From NCBI RefSeq assembly GCF_014836635.1, contig NZ_JACSQL010000003.1, forward strand, positions 62,001 through 126,000: a stretch of 64,000 nt of DNA, read 5' to 3'. Position 1 is the first letter of the stretch; every line of letters starts with the position of its first letter. The position numbers and the translations under genes were made by a program. The notes below the pieces were generated by a model. The model searched no databases. It was given only the letters and a program-made list of their open reading frames with translations, and was not told where the DNA came from. The stretch comes from Paenibacillus gallinarum. GTDB taxonomy: Bacteria; Bacillota; Bacilli; Paenibacillales; Paenibacillaceae. Below are positions 1 to 8,738 of this stretch, in pieces.

Positions 1-24
1 ACATCCCTTCTTAAGAAGAATTAG
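1..24 (+). CDS. possible 3' end of an upstream gene (partial)
   Basis: The first bases can be read in frame as TSLLKKN followed by TAG at 22-24. It lies 49 bp before the substrate-binding protein gene and could be the C-terminus of a permease or ATPase of the same ABC transporter, but eight codons are far too few to identify it. Confidence 0.2.
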   Translation, partial: TSLLKKN

Positions 25-73
25 ACTCTTTTAAATAGAGAAGAAGGAAGAAAAATAGGGGAAGCGGAGAGTG

Positions 74-1114
74 ATGGGGATGAAGAAATCAGGGGAACGC
101 AGTAAAAAGTCGGTTAGGATTGGAGCGTTATTGATTGTTTTGAGTATAGCTTTAACTGCCTGCGGAGGAGGAGGAACCAGCTCAGAGAACCCTGATGATG
201 CCTCAGGTACCCCAGAGCAAACAACGAAAACACCAGTGAAAGTAGTGCTCAACTGGTTTGCTAAATCGGAACACGGTGGTTTTTACGCAGCGCAAGAAGA
301 GGGTATCTATGATGCCAAGAATCTAGATGTAACCATTGAACCTGGTGGTCCGCAGGTATCTTCTATTCAGATTGTAGCTTCTGGAAAAGCGGAGTTTGGG
401 GTAGCGCATGCGGACCAAATTTTGCTTGCTCGTAAAGAAGGAATTCCCATTGTAGCCCTGGCTACTACGTTCCAGATTAGTCCACAAGCACTGATGTACC
501 ATGAAGAATCAGGTATTACTGATTTTGGAGATTTGAATGGACGGACGGTATTTATCCAACAAGGTCAGCCTTATTGGGAATTTCTCAAACATAAATATAA
601 ACTGGATACCGTCAAAGAAGTAGCGTATACCGGACAACACGGTAATTTTATTGAAGATCCACAGTCTGCCAGTCAATCTTTCGTTAATGGAGAGCCTTAT
701 GTTGTTGAGAAACAAGGAGTGAAAGTGAAGACGAAATTAATTGCTGATTCTGACTATAAACCGTATGCGGCCGTTATTTATACGACAGAGAAGTACCTGA
801 AAGAAAATCCAGAAACCGTGAAAGCTTTTATTGGCGGGACGGTGGAAGGCTGGAATGATTACAAAGAAAATCATGAAAAAATCAACAAAAAAATAAATGA
901 AGTGAACACAAACTTGTCCGAAGATGAAATCGCATTTGGTGAAGAAGCTCAGCGGGAATATGTGTATGGTTATGATGCAGAAGAACATGGAGTTGGCTAC
1001 ATGACGGAGGAGCGCTGGAGGGAACTGATGAAGCAACTTATAGAAATCGGTCTTCTCGATCAAGAGATGGATGTGAAGACGGTGTTCACCACGGATTATT
1101 TACCTGAACATTAG
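74..1114 (+). CDS. ABC transporter substrate-binding lipoprotein, NMT1/THI5-like
   Basis: Extracytoplasmic solute-binding lipoprotein, probably delivering a pyrimidine, thiamine-precursor or similar heterocycle to an ABC importer. The N-terminus is basic, then a hydrophobic stretch and the lipobox LTAC with the lipid-modified Cys at about residue 30, followed by a Gly/Ser/Thr linker. The mature part has the NMT1/THI5-type opening (VVLNWFAKSEHGGFYAAQEE) and the PQVSSIQIVASGKAEFGV segment of the family. ATG 74 is preferred over GTG 71 and ATG 80 because AGGGGAAG ends about 9 nt upstream. The partner permease and ATPase are not in the window and probably lie to the left. Substrate is not determinable from sequence alone. 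Confidence 0.85.
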   Translation: MGMKKSGERSKKSVRIGALLIVLSIALTACGGGGTSSENPDDASGTPEQTTKTPVKVVLNWFAKSEHGGFYAAQEEGIYDAKNLDVTIEPGGPQVSSIQIVASGKAEFGVAHADQILLARKEGIPIVALATTFQISPQALMYHEESGITDFGDLNGRTVFIQQGQPYWEFLKHKYKLDTVKEVAYTGQHGNFIEDPQSASQSFVNGEPYVVEKQGVKVKTKLIADSDYKPYAAVIYTTEKYLKENPETVKAFIGGTVEGWNDYKENHEKINKKINEVNTNLSEDEIAFGEEAQREYVYGYDAEEHGVGYMTEERWRELMKQLIEIGLLDQEMDVKTVFTTDYLPEH

Positions 1115-1153
1115 AGAGATAGACGAGGCGACAGCGTACATCATATAAATAGG

Positions 1154-1186
1154 AACCTTACTCATTCAAGTGGAGCAGGGTTTTTC
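1154..1186 (+). terminator. intrinsic terminator after the substrate-binding protein gene
   Basis: AACCTTACTC pairs with GAGCAGGGTT (one mismatch, one wobble) across a short loop and is followed by a run of five T. Confidence 0.7.
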
Positions 1187-1305
1187 TTATATTTGGAACA
1201 TTAATGTAATAATCGGCTACCTTTTTCGTCTCGTTACCATGGCTAATTCTGCTATAATCACTAACGTTGAAACAACACCAGGCTGGCAAAAGGAGAAAGT
1301 AAGAT

Positions 1306-1635
1306 ATGATGATATCTATATTTATATTCATGATTGCAGGACTTGCGGAAATCGGAGGTGGATATTTAGTCTGGTTATGGCTTCGCGAGGGAAGACCATA
1401 TTGGTATGGTATTGTGGGTAGTCTGGTTCTTGTCTTATATGGGATTATTCCAACACTGCAGCAGTTCCCTTCATTTGGGAGAGTTTACGCAGCCTATGGG
1501 GGCGTATTTGTTATTATGGCTGTACTTTGGGGCTGGGGGATTGATAAAAAGACGCCCGATGTATACGACTGGATCGGTGCATTGTTATGTCTGGCAGGTG
1601 TAGCAGTCATGTTATGGGCTCCGCGAAATGGGTAA
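1306..1635 (+). CDS. YnfA/UPF0060 family small membrane protein
   Basis: 109-residue protein with four hydrophobic segments, the normal size and layout of the UPF0060/YnfA family, which is related to small multidrug resistance proteins. Family features visible are AEIGGGYLVWLWLREG near residue 15-28, the YGGVFVIMAVLWGW segment and DWIGALLCLAGVAVMLW at the C-terminus. AGGAGA lies about 7 nt before ATG 1306. It is monocistronic, between a terminator and the LacI promoter. The transport role of this family is not firmly established; an efflux function is inferred from the fold relationship only. Confidence 0.88.
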   Translation: MMISIFIFMIAGLAEIGGGYLVWLWLREGRPYWYGIVGSLVLVLYGIIPTLQQFPSFGRVYAAYGGVFVIMAVLWGWGIDKKTPDVYDWIGALLCLAGVAVMLWAPRNG

Positions 1636-1788
1636 ATAGAGGAAACCTCTTTCATAGATCAGGACAATCACCATATACATAAATAGATAAATGAAATGTA
1701 GAGTTTAATCATTAGGATTAGTCATTAAGATGCTTGAAACAGTGGTGTTATAAGACACGCTTTTCCGGCATCTTTTTCACTTTTATTA

Positions 1789-1831
1789 TTGACAGTAATG
1801 GAAAGACATGAGAAAATGTACGCGCGTACAT
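1789..1831 (+). promoter_or_regulatory. promoter with LacI-type operator overlapping the transcription start
   Basis: TTGACA at 1789-1794 and GAAAAT at 1812-1817 are separated by 17 bp. A perfect 16-bp palindrome, ATGTACGCGCGTACAT at 1816-1831, with the central CG typical of LacI-family operators, covers the expected start site and ends 4 bp before the regulator's ATG. This implies autorepression of the regulator and the sugar genes behind it. Confidence 0.7.
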
Positions 1832-1834
1832 TAA

Positions 1835-2908
1835 ATGGAAATGAGTGGATATCTTATCGCTACACGAAAGGAAGTTGCCGAATTTGCCGGGGTGTCGGAA
1901 GCTACCGTATCCAGAGTCTTGAATGGGGTTGGTCCCATGAAAGAAGAAACTCGCTCCAAGGTACTTCATGCAGCAGAGAAACTAGGGTATGTGCCGAGTG
2001 CGCTTGCACGCAGTTTTGCAAGAAATCGAAGTGGTAATCTTGGTGTCATTCTGCCGTATATCCCCAAAGCACGCTTATTCTCAAGCTATTATTTCTCAGA
2101 AATGCTAAGTGGGATCGGTAGTGCCGTTCGTGAGCAAGGTTATGATCTGCTTCTGTTATTTCGAAGTGAGCAGGAACCGCAGGAATATGAATCTTTTTTT
2201 CTGGCTCAGAAGGTAGATGCTCTTATTATTCTGGGCTCTAGGGATGAGCCGGGTGAGCGGGAAGCCATACGCAAATTAAAAGATGCTAAACATCCTTTTC
2301 TTGTGGTGAACCAGCATTTTAAGGGAGAATCATTTCCTGAAGTTGATGTGGATCATGAGGAAGGCAGCAGGCAGGCTGTCACACACTTGATTGAGCAAGG
2401 ATGCAAACATATTGGATTTTTAAATGGACCTTTAACGTATTCCAACAGTGCAGATCGTCTGTCAGGTTATCAAAAGGCTTTGGCCGAAGGAGATCTTCAT
2501 CTCGATTCAAGTTATTTGTTCGAAGGTAATTTTAGCCGCCGAAGCGGATATGAGGCAGCAGAGAAAATGATGGAACTGCTTCCAAAGATGGACGGCTTGT
2601 TTGTTTCAAACGACCGTATGGCAATCGGTGTGTTACAAAAGTTCAGGGAATGGCAAATCCCTGAAGAGAAATACCCGAAAATTGTCGCATATGATGATTC
2701 GGATGCAGCTGAAATTACCGTGCCTCCGCTTAGCAGTGTAAGCGTTCCTTTTTATGAAATGGGAACGATCGCAGCTAATAAATTGCTCCAAATAGGTAAT
2801 GATGCGGAGCTCTTCCGTAAATGGTTTGACGATCCGGTAAGAGAATTGTTGCAAGCTGAGCTTATTGTTCGGGCTTCTTCTAGAGGGAATACCGATGAGA
2901 ATAACTAA
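1835..2908 (+). CDS. LacI family transcriptional regulator
   Basis: Repressor of the LacI/GalR family, expected to bind the palindrome at its own promoter and to release it when a sugar or sugar derivative binds the periplasmic-binding-like core. The N-terminal helix-turn-helix and hinge helix are clear (RKEVAEFAGVSEATVSRVLN), followed by the type 1 periplasmic-binding fold with LGVILPYIPK, VDVDHEEGSRQA and GLFVSNDRMAIGVLQ. At 357 residues it is of normal length. No Shine-Dalgarno sequence precedes ATG 1835 or the in-frame ATG 1841, and the mapped promoter leaves a leader of only about 10 nt, so the messenger may be leaderless. The gene heads a unit with two Gfo/Idh oxidoreductases and a ThuA-like protein, which are its likely targets. 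Confidence 0.92.
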   Translation: MEMSGYLIATRKEVAEFAGVSEATVSRVLNGVGPMKEETRSKVLHAAEKLGYVPSALARSFARNRSGNLGVILPYIPKARLFSSYYFSEMLSGIGSAVREQGYDLLLLFRSEQEPQEYESFFLAQKVDALIILGSRDEPGEREAIRKLKDAKHPFLVVNQHFKGESFPEVDVDHEEGSRQAVTHLIEQGCKHIGFLNGPLTYSNSADRLSGYQKALAEGDLHLDSSYLFEGNFSRRSGYEAAEKMMELLPKMDGLFVSNDRMAIGVLQKFREWQIPEEKYPKIVAYDDSDAAEITVPPLSSVSVPFYEMGTIAANKLLQIGNDAELFRKWFDDPVRELLQAELIVRASSRGNTDENN

Positions 2909-2924
2909 CGAGGAGGATGTAGGT

Positions 2925-4103
2925 ATGAGTTCAGTTCGTGTTGGAATGGTAGGATATAAATTTATGGGAAAGGCGCACAGTAATGCCTACCGAAGTGTTC
3001 CTATGTTCTTCCCAAAAGTAAAAAAACCAGAGATGGCCGTCATATGCGGACGGGATGAAGCGGCTGTAAGAGAAGCGAAAGAGCAATTTGGTTGGCAGGA
3101 AAGTGTGACGGATTGGAAAGAACTCGTACAGCGTGAAGATATTGATCTTATCGATATCAATGCACCAAGCAACGCACATAAAGAGATTGCACTTGCTGCT
3201 GCAAAAGCGGGCAAACATATTTTTTGTGAAAAACCATTAGCGCTTTCACTTGCCGATTCTCGTGAGATGCAAGCTGCGGCAGAAGTAGCAGGGATTAAGC
3301 ATATGATTGGTTTTAATTATCGTTTTTCACCTGCGGTACAACTTGCTAAGGATCTGATTGAAAGCGGAAGACTCGGTAAAATCTATCATTTTCGTGCGAC
3401 CTTTTTGCAAGACTGGATCTTGGACCCTGAGTTTCCGCTGGTATGGCGTTTGCAAAAAGAGATCGCAGGTTCCGGTTCGCATGGGGATCTTGGCGCTCAT
3501 CTCATCGATATGGCTCGTTTTTTGGTAGGGGAGTTTAAGGAAGTCGTCGGTATGAGCGAGACCTTTATCAAAGAGCGTCCAATTGCATCGGCAATGACTG
3601 GGCTTACGGCTACAAAAGGAAATGCGGATACGGAAAAAGGGCCTGTCACTGTTGATGATGCGACGCTGTTTTTAGCTAGATTTGAAAACGGTACCATTGG
3701 CAGCTTTGAGGCAACGAGGTTTGCCGCTGGTCATCGCAGCACGAACTCTTTTGAGGTGAATGGCAGTAAAGGCAGTGTCAGATTTGATTTTGAACGGATG
3801 AATGAGTTGGAAGTTTATTTTACAAGTGATGAGGAAGATGTACAAGGTTTCCGCCGGGTACTCGCAACAGATGGGGCTCACAAATACGCAGAGGCATGGT
3901 GGCCTGCAGGACATCCAATTGGGTTCGATCAGACGTTTACTCACGAGATGGTAGAGTTTATGAATGCAATCGAAGAAGATCGCCAGCCGGTTCCTAATTT
4001 TTCAGATGGAGTAGCTTGTCAGGCCGTATTAGAAGCAGTGGAGAAGTCAGTACAGGAACGTCGATGGGTTGAACTTACTGAAATGGAGGACATAAACCAA
4101 TGA
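2925..4103 (+). CDS. Gfo/Idh/MocA family oxidoreductase (first copy)
   Basis: NAD(P)-dependent sugar or polyol dehydrogenase, 392 residues. The Rossmann fold opens with RVGMVGYKFMGKAHSNAY, a looser version of GxGxxG; the HIFCEKPLAL segment carries the conserved Lys-Pro of the family's catalytic site; the C-terminal substrate domain includes SGSHGDLGAHLIDMARFL with a typical His/Asp pair. ATG 2925 is chosen because GAGGAGG lies just upstream; the frame stays open back into the regulator gene but no good start exists there. It overlaps the next gene by 4 bp (ATGA), implying translational coupling with the ThuA-like protein. Substrate unknown; the pairing suggests oxidation of a glycoside or sugar to a keto-sugar. 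Confidence 0.9.
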   Translation: MSSVRVGMVGYKFMGKAHSNAYRSVPMFFPKVKKPEMAVICGRDEAAVREAKEQFGWQESVTDWKELVQREDIDLIDINAPSNAHKEIALAAAKAGKHIFCEKPLALSLADSREMQAAAEVAGIKHMIGFNYRFSPAVQLAKDLIESGRLGKIYHFRATFLQDWILDPEFPLVWRLQKEIAGSGSHGDLGAHLIDMARFLVGEFKEVVGMSETFIKERPIASAMTGLTATKGNADTEKGPVTVDDATLFLARFENGTIGSFEATRFAAGHRSTNSFEVNGSKGSVRFDFERMNELEVYFTSDEEDVQGFRRVLATDGAHKYAEAWWPAGHPIGFDQTFTHEMVEFMNAIEEDRQPVPNFSDGVACQAVLEAVEKSVQERRWVELTEMEDINQ

Positions 4104-4822
4104 AAAAAGCACTAATTGTATGGGGTGGATGGAATGGTCATGAACCTGAGCTGGTATCGGCTTTATTTGATGAGTGGCTTACCGAGGCTGGTTTTGAAGT
4201 AGAACGGGCAAATACACTGGATGCTTATGCCGACGTAGAAAAACTTCGCGAACTGGATCTGATTGTACCGATGTGGACAATGGGCACGATTGAACAGAAA
4301 TATGTGGAGAATGTGTCAGCCGCAGTCATTGGCGGAGTAGGTCTTGCTGGGTGTCATGGAGGAATGTGCGATTCCTTCCGAACGAATGTGGATTGGCAGT
4401 TTATGACGGGCGGGCAATGGGTAGCACATCCAGGCAATGACGGAGTCGAGTATATGGTGGAGATCAAGAACAGTTCAAGCCCACTGCTTGCAGGGATAGA
4501 CAATTTTCAGGTGAAAAGTGAACAGTATTATCTTCATGTTGATCCAGCAGTAGAGGTTCTTGCTACGACCAGATTCCCGCAAGTAGAGGGGCCGCACAGT
4601 GCAAATGGTGCTGTCGATATGCCCGTAGTATGGACGAAAAGATGGGGGCAAGGCCGGGTGTTCTATAATTCGCTAGGTCATCATGCGGATATTATGGAGC
4701 AGCCTTCTGTCAGAGAGATCATGACTCGCGGTCTCTTATGGGCCGCTGAAGGAAAGACATTAGTCGATTCAAGAAATACTGCCGCGAGTGCTTATACAGG
4801 CATGGCCGATAACCAGCTGTAA
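4100..4822 (+). CDS. ThuA-like domain protein
   Basis: 240-residue protein of the ThuA family, a class I glutamine-amidotransferase-like fold found with sugar dehydrogenases and involved in handling keto-sugars or trehalose-type disaccharides. Family features are the start KALIVWGGWNGHEPE, the GLAGCHGGMCDSFR loop, DWQFMTGGQWVAHPG, and VVWTKRWGQGRVFYNSLGHH near the C-terminus. It is translationally coupled to the upstream oxidoreductase (4-bp overlap) and followed 34 bp later by a second oxidoreductase. The GCHGG loop is where class I amidotransferases have their nucleophile Cys, but ThuA proteins are not known amidotransferases, so no activity is claimed. Confidence 0.88.
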   Translation: MKKALIVWGGWNGHEPELVSALFDEWLTEAGFEVERANTLDAYADVEKLRELDLIVPMWTMGTIEQKYVENVSAAVIGGVGLAGCHGGMCDSFRTNVDWQFMTGGQWVAHPGNDGVEYMVEIKNSSSPLLAGIDNFQVKSEQYYLHVDPAVEVLATTRFPQVEGPHSANGAVDMPVVWTKRWGQGRVFYNSLGHHADIMEQPSVREIMTRGLLWAAEGKTLVDSRNTAASAYTGMADNQL

Positions 4823-4856
4823 AAGAATATGAACTTGGTGAAGGGAGATTTTACGC

Positions 4857-5963
4857 TTGGAAAAAGTGAAGGTAGGTATTATTGGCTGCGGTAAAATAAG
4901 CGGAATTTATATGGAGAATTGCAGTAAGTTTGAAATCCTGGAACTTGTCGCCTGTGCTGATCTTGATTTGGATCGAGCCAAGGAACAAGCAGCAGCGTAT
5001 CAGATTCCTAGAGCGCTTACGGTTCCTGAATTGTTAGCCGACCCTGAGATTGAGCTTGTTATCAACCTGACGATTCCTGCAGTCCATGCGAGTGTGTGTT
5101 TAGAGGCGCTTGAGGCGGGGAAACATGTCTACGTGGAAAAACCGCTGGCCGTGACTCGGGAAGAAGGTAAACAAGTACTAGACCGCGCGGCTGAGCTTGG
5201 TTTACTGGTGGGGTGTGCACCAGAAACTTTCTTTGGAACAGGAATTCAGACCGCTCTGAAAACGATTGAAGAAGGACGTATTGGGACTCCAGTTAGTGCA
5301 GCTGCTTTTATGATGAGCCGTGGACATGAACATTGGCATCCCGATCCCGAATTCTATTATGCGGCAGGCGGAGGTCCGATGTTTGATATGGGACCTTATT
5401 ATTTAACTGCCCTGATTCAGCTGCTTGGCCCGATTGCAAGCGTTACAGGTATGACAAGTGCCGCGCTTGAAGAACGGGAGATTACTAGTGAAAAGAAACG
5501 TGGGCAGAAGGTTAAGGTCGAAATTCCCACACATGTCACGGGTCTTATCAGATTTCAGGGTGGAGCAGTAGCGAGTATGATTACAAGTTTTGATATCTTT
5601 GGCGGAAGTACGCTTCCAAACATGGAGATTCACGGTACTAAGGGAACACTTCTCGTTCCTGACCCGAATACCTTTGGTGGTCCAGTAAAATGGAGAGGGG
5701 TGGGAGAATCAGAGTGGACGGAGGTTCCGCTTATCCCTGGATATGACCGAAATACGCGGGGAATTGGACCTGCAGATATGGCTTACGCCATTCGTAGTGG
5801 GCGCAGCCATAGAGCAAGCGGTGAACTAGCGTACCATGTACTGGAAGCGATGTGGGCATTTCATGATGCATCAAGCGAAGGCAAACATTATACGATGGAA
5901 AGTACATGCGAAAGTCCAAAACCGCTTCCTGCGGACCTTCCTTTATATACGCTTGACCAGTAA
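4857..5963 (+). CDS. Gfo/Idh/MocA family oxidoreductase (second copy)
   Basis: Second NAD(P)-dependent sugar dehydrogenase of the cluster, 368 residues. KVGIIGCGKISGIY is a canonical GxGxxG nucleotide-binding loop; HVYVEKPLAVTREEG holds the EKP motif; GGGPMFDMGPYYLTALIQLLG is the usual substrate-domain segment. The start is TTG 4857, the only in-frame start with AAGGGAG at proper distance. It shares the fold but little sequence with the copy at 2925, so the two probably act on different intermediates, for example oxidation and re-reduction around the ThuA-like step (inference). Confidence 0.9.
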   Translation: MEKVKVGIIGCGKISGIYMENCSKFEILELVACADLDLDRAKEQAAAYQIPRALTVPELLADPEIELVINLTIPAVHASVCLEALEAGKHVYVEKPLAVTREEGKQVLDRAAELGLLVGCAPETFFGTGIQTALKTIEEGRIGTPVSAAAFMMSRGHEHWHPDPEFYYAAGGGPMFDMGPYYLTALIQLLGPIASVTGMTSAALEEREITSEKKRGQKVKVEIPTHVTGLIRFQGGAVASMITSFDIFGGSTLPNMEIHGTKGTLLVPDPNTFGGPVKWRGVGESEWTEVPLIPGYDRNTRGIGPADMAYAIRSGRSHRASGELAYHVLEAMWAFHDASSEGKHYTMESTCESPKPLPADLPLYTLDQ

Positions 5964-5976
5964 TCATCCTTACACT

Positions 5977-6008
5977 AGCCCCTTGCGTCTGCAAAGCGGG
6001 CTTTTTTT
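5977..6008 (+). terminator. intrinsic terminator of the sugar gene cluster
   Basis: AGCCC and GGGCT with inner TTGC/GCAA pairing, followed by seven T. Confidence 0.8.
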
Positions 6009-6084
6009 ATCTCCCTTTTATTATTAAGTACTCTTATGAAATGTAGGGCAACCGTAGAAAAACATCAGAAAACATAAAAAAGTG

Positions 6085-6112
6085 TTGTAAATCTTATAAT
6101 ACCTAGTATAAT
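6085..6112 (+). promoter_or_regulatory. sigma-A type promoter
   Basis: TTGTAA at 6085-6090 and a perfect TATAAT at 6107-6112 with 16-bp spacing, 32 bp before the next start codon. A second TATAAT lies at 6095-6100. Confidence 0.6.
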
Positions 6113-6143
6113 ACTCGGTAAAAGAGAGCGAAGGAGATGCAGG

Positions 6144-6500
6144 TTGACTATGAACATACAAAATCAAACGAAGTCTTTACAAATGGATGATTATTTAGAC
6201 CTCTTGAATTATGCAACCCAAATGAAGGACGAAGCATGGAGACAGTCGATTATGGAGCAAATCCGTAGTTGTGCAGCGAAATCTGTTCAGCAAGAAGAGT
6301 TGCCTGCCCGGAGCGATCTATGGGTTCGATTCGATGCACTTAATGATGAATTACTTGAACTTTTTAAACAATTAAAAGAAGAGACAGATTTGAAAGTAAA
6401 GAAAAAAGTAACAGAACAAATCTGGCAATTGAAATATGAAAGGGTCACCATTTCGAGACAGCTTGAATCGATTGTGAATGCTAAGCCTAGTTCTACCTAA
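6144..6500 (+). CDS. small helical hypothetical protein
   Basis: 118 residues, not recognised. It is highly charged and predicted all-helical: an N-terminal helix LDLLNYATQMKDEAWRQSI, a linker with two Cys-free loops, and a C-terminal region rich in Leu and Lys/Glu in heptad-like spacing (ELLELFKQLKEE then KKKVTEQIWQL), suggesting a short coiled coil. There is no signal peptide or membrane segment. TTG 6144 is 7 nt from AAGGAG and preferred; ATG 6150 is possible. It stands alone between its own promoter and a strong terminator, so it is a genuine small gene. Confidence 0.7.
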   Translation: MTMNIQNQTKSLQMDDYLDLLNYATQMKDEAWRQSIMEQIRSCAAKSVQQEELPARSDLWVRFDALNDELLELFKQLKEETDLKVKKKVTEQIWQLKYERVTISRQLESIVNAKPSST

Positions 6501-6567
6501 ATTAATATTTTTCTAAAATAAATTAACTAATCATATAGTTTATTGTTGCAAAAAAAACTACATCATC

Positions 6568-6600
6568 AAAAAGGGGTCCCATTGAGGGTCCCCTTTTTTT
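6568..6600 (+). terminator. strong intrinsic terminator
   Basis: AAAAAGGGG pairs with CCCCTTTTT, with an inner CCC/GGG helix and loop ATTGA; ends in seven T. Confidence 0.9.
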
Positions 6601-6846
6601 GTAAAAAGATCTTTTGTTCACTGTCAACCATTATAAAAGGAGTTCAATGTAGTAACTCTTTATTTTTTATTGATTTCAACTGATTTGTTAAGGGTACATA
6701 ATTATAAAAGTGGGTTGAAATTCGTGTTAAGTCATTTTAGATAACATCATACTTATCGAAAGAGGTGAATAAAGATAGTTAATACCATAGGGTTAACGAC
6801 CGAACGACCGGAAGATATCCGTTTAATTTAATAAGGAGGTAAATAT
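6601..6846 (+). other. untranslated region before the polyketide synthase gene
   Basis: AT-rich stretch with no coding capacity. Near its end is a short tandem, ACGACCGAACGACCGG (6797-6812), and the ribosome-binding site AAGGAGGT lies just before ATG 6847. No promoter can be assigned with confidence. Confidence 0.4.
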
Positions 6847-8007
6847 ATGACACAAAATTCACAATTCACTGGCATTTCTATTTTAGGCATGGGTACCGCA
6901 CTGCCTTCACATTCCATCCCGCAAGCAGATATATCCGAACTGATCACCTCTTCCCTGCAGGATCGGCCCGACCTGGCTCGGTTTGCACGAAGGATATTTA
7001 GGTCATGCGGAGTAGAGATGCGCTATACATGTGAGCCGGAATTCACAAAAAAATCTTCAGCAGAGTGCAGATATTTGCCATCAAATGATTTATCTGGGGT
7101 GCCTACTACGGAAGAACGAATGAATACATATAAAAGGGAATCTGTCCCCCTTGGGCTTACGGCTGCGGAGGCAGCATTACTTGATAGCGGCGTAGATAAA
7201 AGTGAAATTACGCATCTTATTACAGTGAGCTGTACGGGACAGTTTCTTCCTGGGCTTGATGTGATGTTAATGAAAAAGCTTGGTTTATCACCACGCGTGA
7301 ACCGGCTTCCATTGATTTTCCAAGGATGCGCAGCGGGTCTTAAAGCGATCCAGATGGCAAGAGATGTAGTTCATGGCTCTCCGGGATCAAAAGTCCTCGT
7401 TGTTTGTGTAGAACTGAGTAGTTTACATTTTCAGCCTGCTATGGATCGAGAGGCATTATTTGCAGCTTCTTTCTTTGGAGACGGGGCCTCTGGGTGCGTG
7501 ATTGGAGAAGCTGACAGAAATCATCGTTCCTATCTCGAACTTGGAAAAGGGTACTCCGTTCTGCTACCCGATTCAACGGAAGATATGACGTGGGAAGTGG
7601 GCAATGTGGGATTTGATCTCTACCTTTCTCCACGAATTCCAAAACTATTAGGTGAATATCTTGCTCCGGAACTAGAACTATTGTTAGGAGGGGACAAGCA
7701 TCCTGAATTATGGGCAATCCATCCGGGCGGGAAAGGAATTGTCGATTCTGTACAAAATGTACTTGGACTTCGTGATGATCAGACAAAATACAGTAGGGAT
7801 ATTCTTAAGAACGCAGGGAATCTGTCATCTGTCACGATTATGTTTGTACTTGCTGCCATGCGTCAGGATATGAGAGATCAGAATCAGGAAAAAACGAAGG
7901 GGATTGCGATGGCATTTGGTCCTGGAATTACCGCAGAACTGATGCAGTTCACTTATGTCCCTGCCTATCAAGCAGCTGAAACGGAGCCTTCCCATGTCTA
8001 TCTTTAG
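6847..8007 (+). CDS. type III polyketide synthase (chalcone/stilbene synthase family)
   Basis: Condenses a CoA-linked starter with malonyl-CoA units to a pyrone, resorcinol or related aromatic product; 386 residues, the family's normal size. The thiolase-fold catalytic triad is complete: Cys161 in LIFQGCAAG, His292 in AIHPGGKGIVD and Asn325 in NAGNLSS. The C-terminal signature MAFGPGITAE, equivalent to the GFGPG loop, is present. It is the first gene of a compact operon with a methyltransferase (14-bp overlap) and an FAD oxidoreductase, a set resembling bacterial alkylpyrone or alkylresorcinol clusters such as bpsA of Bacillus subtilis, although the second gene here is a soluble SAM methyltransferase and not the membrane bpsB type. 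Starter unit and product cannot be deduced. Confidence 0.93.
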   Translation: MTQNSQFTGISILGMGTALPSHSIPQADISELITSSLQDRPDLARFARRIFRSCGVEMRYTCEPEFTKKSSAECRYLPSNDLSGVPTTEERMNTYKRESVPLGLTAAEAALLDSGVDKSEITHLITVSCTGQFLPGLDVMLMKKLGLSPRVNRLPLIFQGCAAGLKAIQMARDVVHGSPGSKVLVVCVELSSLHFQPAMDREALFAASFFGDGASGCVIGEADRNHRSYLELGKGYSVLLPDSTEDMTWEVGNVGFDLYLSPRIPKLLGEYLAPELELLLGGDKHPELWAIHPGGKGIVDSVQNVLGLRDDQTKYSRDILKNAGNLSSVTIMFVLAAMRQDMRDQNQEKTKGIAMAFGPGITAELMQFTYVPAYQAAETEPSHVYL

Positions 8008-8707
8008 AAATCTTTCAACAAGAGCAAAAGAAGATGAGCTTATGGATGATTTCTCCCTCGGTGGAGAAGAACTGAGCGAAGCACTCAAACATTTGCGAAG
8101 ATTGAACAAGATTTTTGGAGCAGCAGGTCCTACATGTTATGGAGTGGAGAAGTTATGGACTGAGATGGGTAGACCCGGTGAGCTGACACTGCTTGATGTC
8201 GGTGCCGGATCAGGAGACGTCAATCGCAAACTTCTTAAATGGGCAGACAGCCGGGGTATTGAGATGAAGATTACCCTTGTCGATCTGACGGAAGAAGCCT
8301 GCGAAGAAGCACGGTTTTATTTTCGGGATGAAAAGCGTGTAAATGTGATTAGGGCTGATGTAAAGTCACTGCCGGAAGGATATGCAGATATCGTTACGGG
8401 TTCTCAGTTCGTACATCATTTCGAGGGACAGGAGCTCGTTGAAATCGTGAGTCACATGTTGAAGTCTTCCAGATATGGAGTGGTTATTAACGATATTCAC
8501 AGGCATCCGGTACCTTACACGGCAGTATGGTTAACGACACGAATCATTTCCCGGAACAGGTATATTCGGCACGATGGTCCGCTTTCTGTCGCCAAAGGAT
8601 TTACACACAAAGACTGGAGCGACCTGAAATCAAAACTAAATCATAAGACGATGACCTATTCATGGAAACCTTTATTCCGCTATGCAGTCGTCATACCTAG
8701 AGAGTGA
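7994..8707 (+). CDS. class I SAM-dependent methyltransferase of the polyketide operon
   Basis: 237-residue soluble methyltransferase. Motif I is LLDVGAGSGDVNRKLL (about residues 68-83), the acidic motif II is TLVDLTEEACEEA, and post-I/III follow in VNVIRADVKSLP. ATG 7994 is chosen over the longer frame from 7955 because GGAG sits 7 nt before it; this gives a 14-bp overlap with the polyketide synthase. It probably O- or C-methylates the polyketide or an oxidised product. The C-terminal half contains GVVINDIHRHPVPYTAVWL, usual in methyltransferases found beside type III synthases and FAD oxidoreductases. Confidence 0.87.
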   Translation: MSIFRNLSTRAKEDELMDDFSLGGEELSEALKHLRRLNKIFGAAGPTCYGVEKLWTEMGRPGELTLLDVGAGSGDVNRKLLKWADSRGIEMKITLVDLTEEACEEARFYFRDEKRVNVIRADVKSLPEGYADIVTGSQFVHHFEGQELVEIVSHMLKSSRYGVVINDIHRHPVPYTAVWLTTRIISRNRYIRHDGPLSVAKGFTHKDWSDLKSKLNHKTMTYSWKPLFRYAVVIPRE

Positions 8708-8738
8708 AAACAGAAGAAGAGGGGAGGGGATTGAGAAG

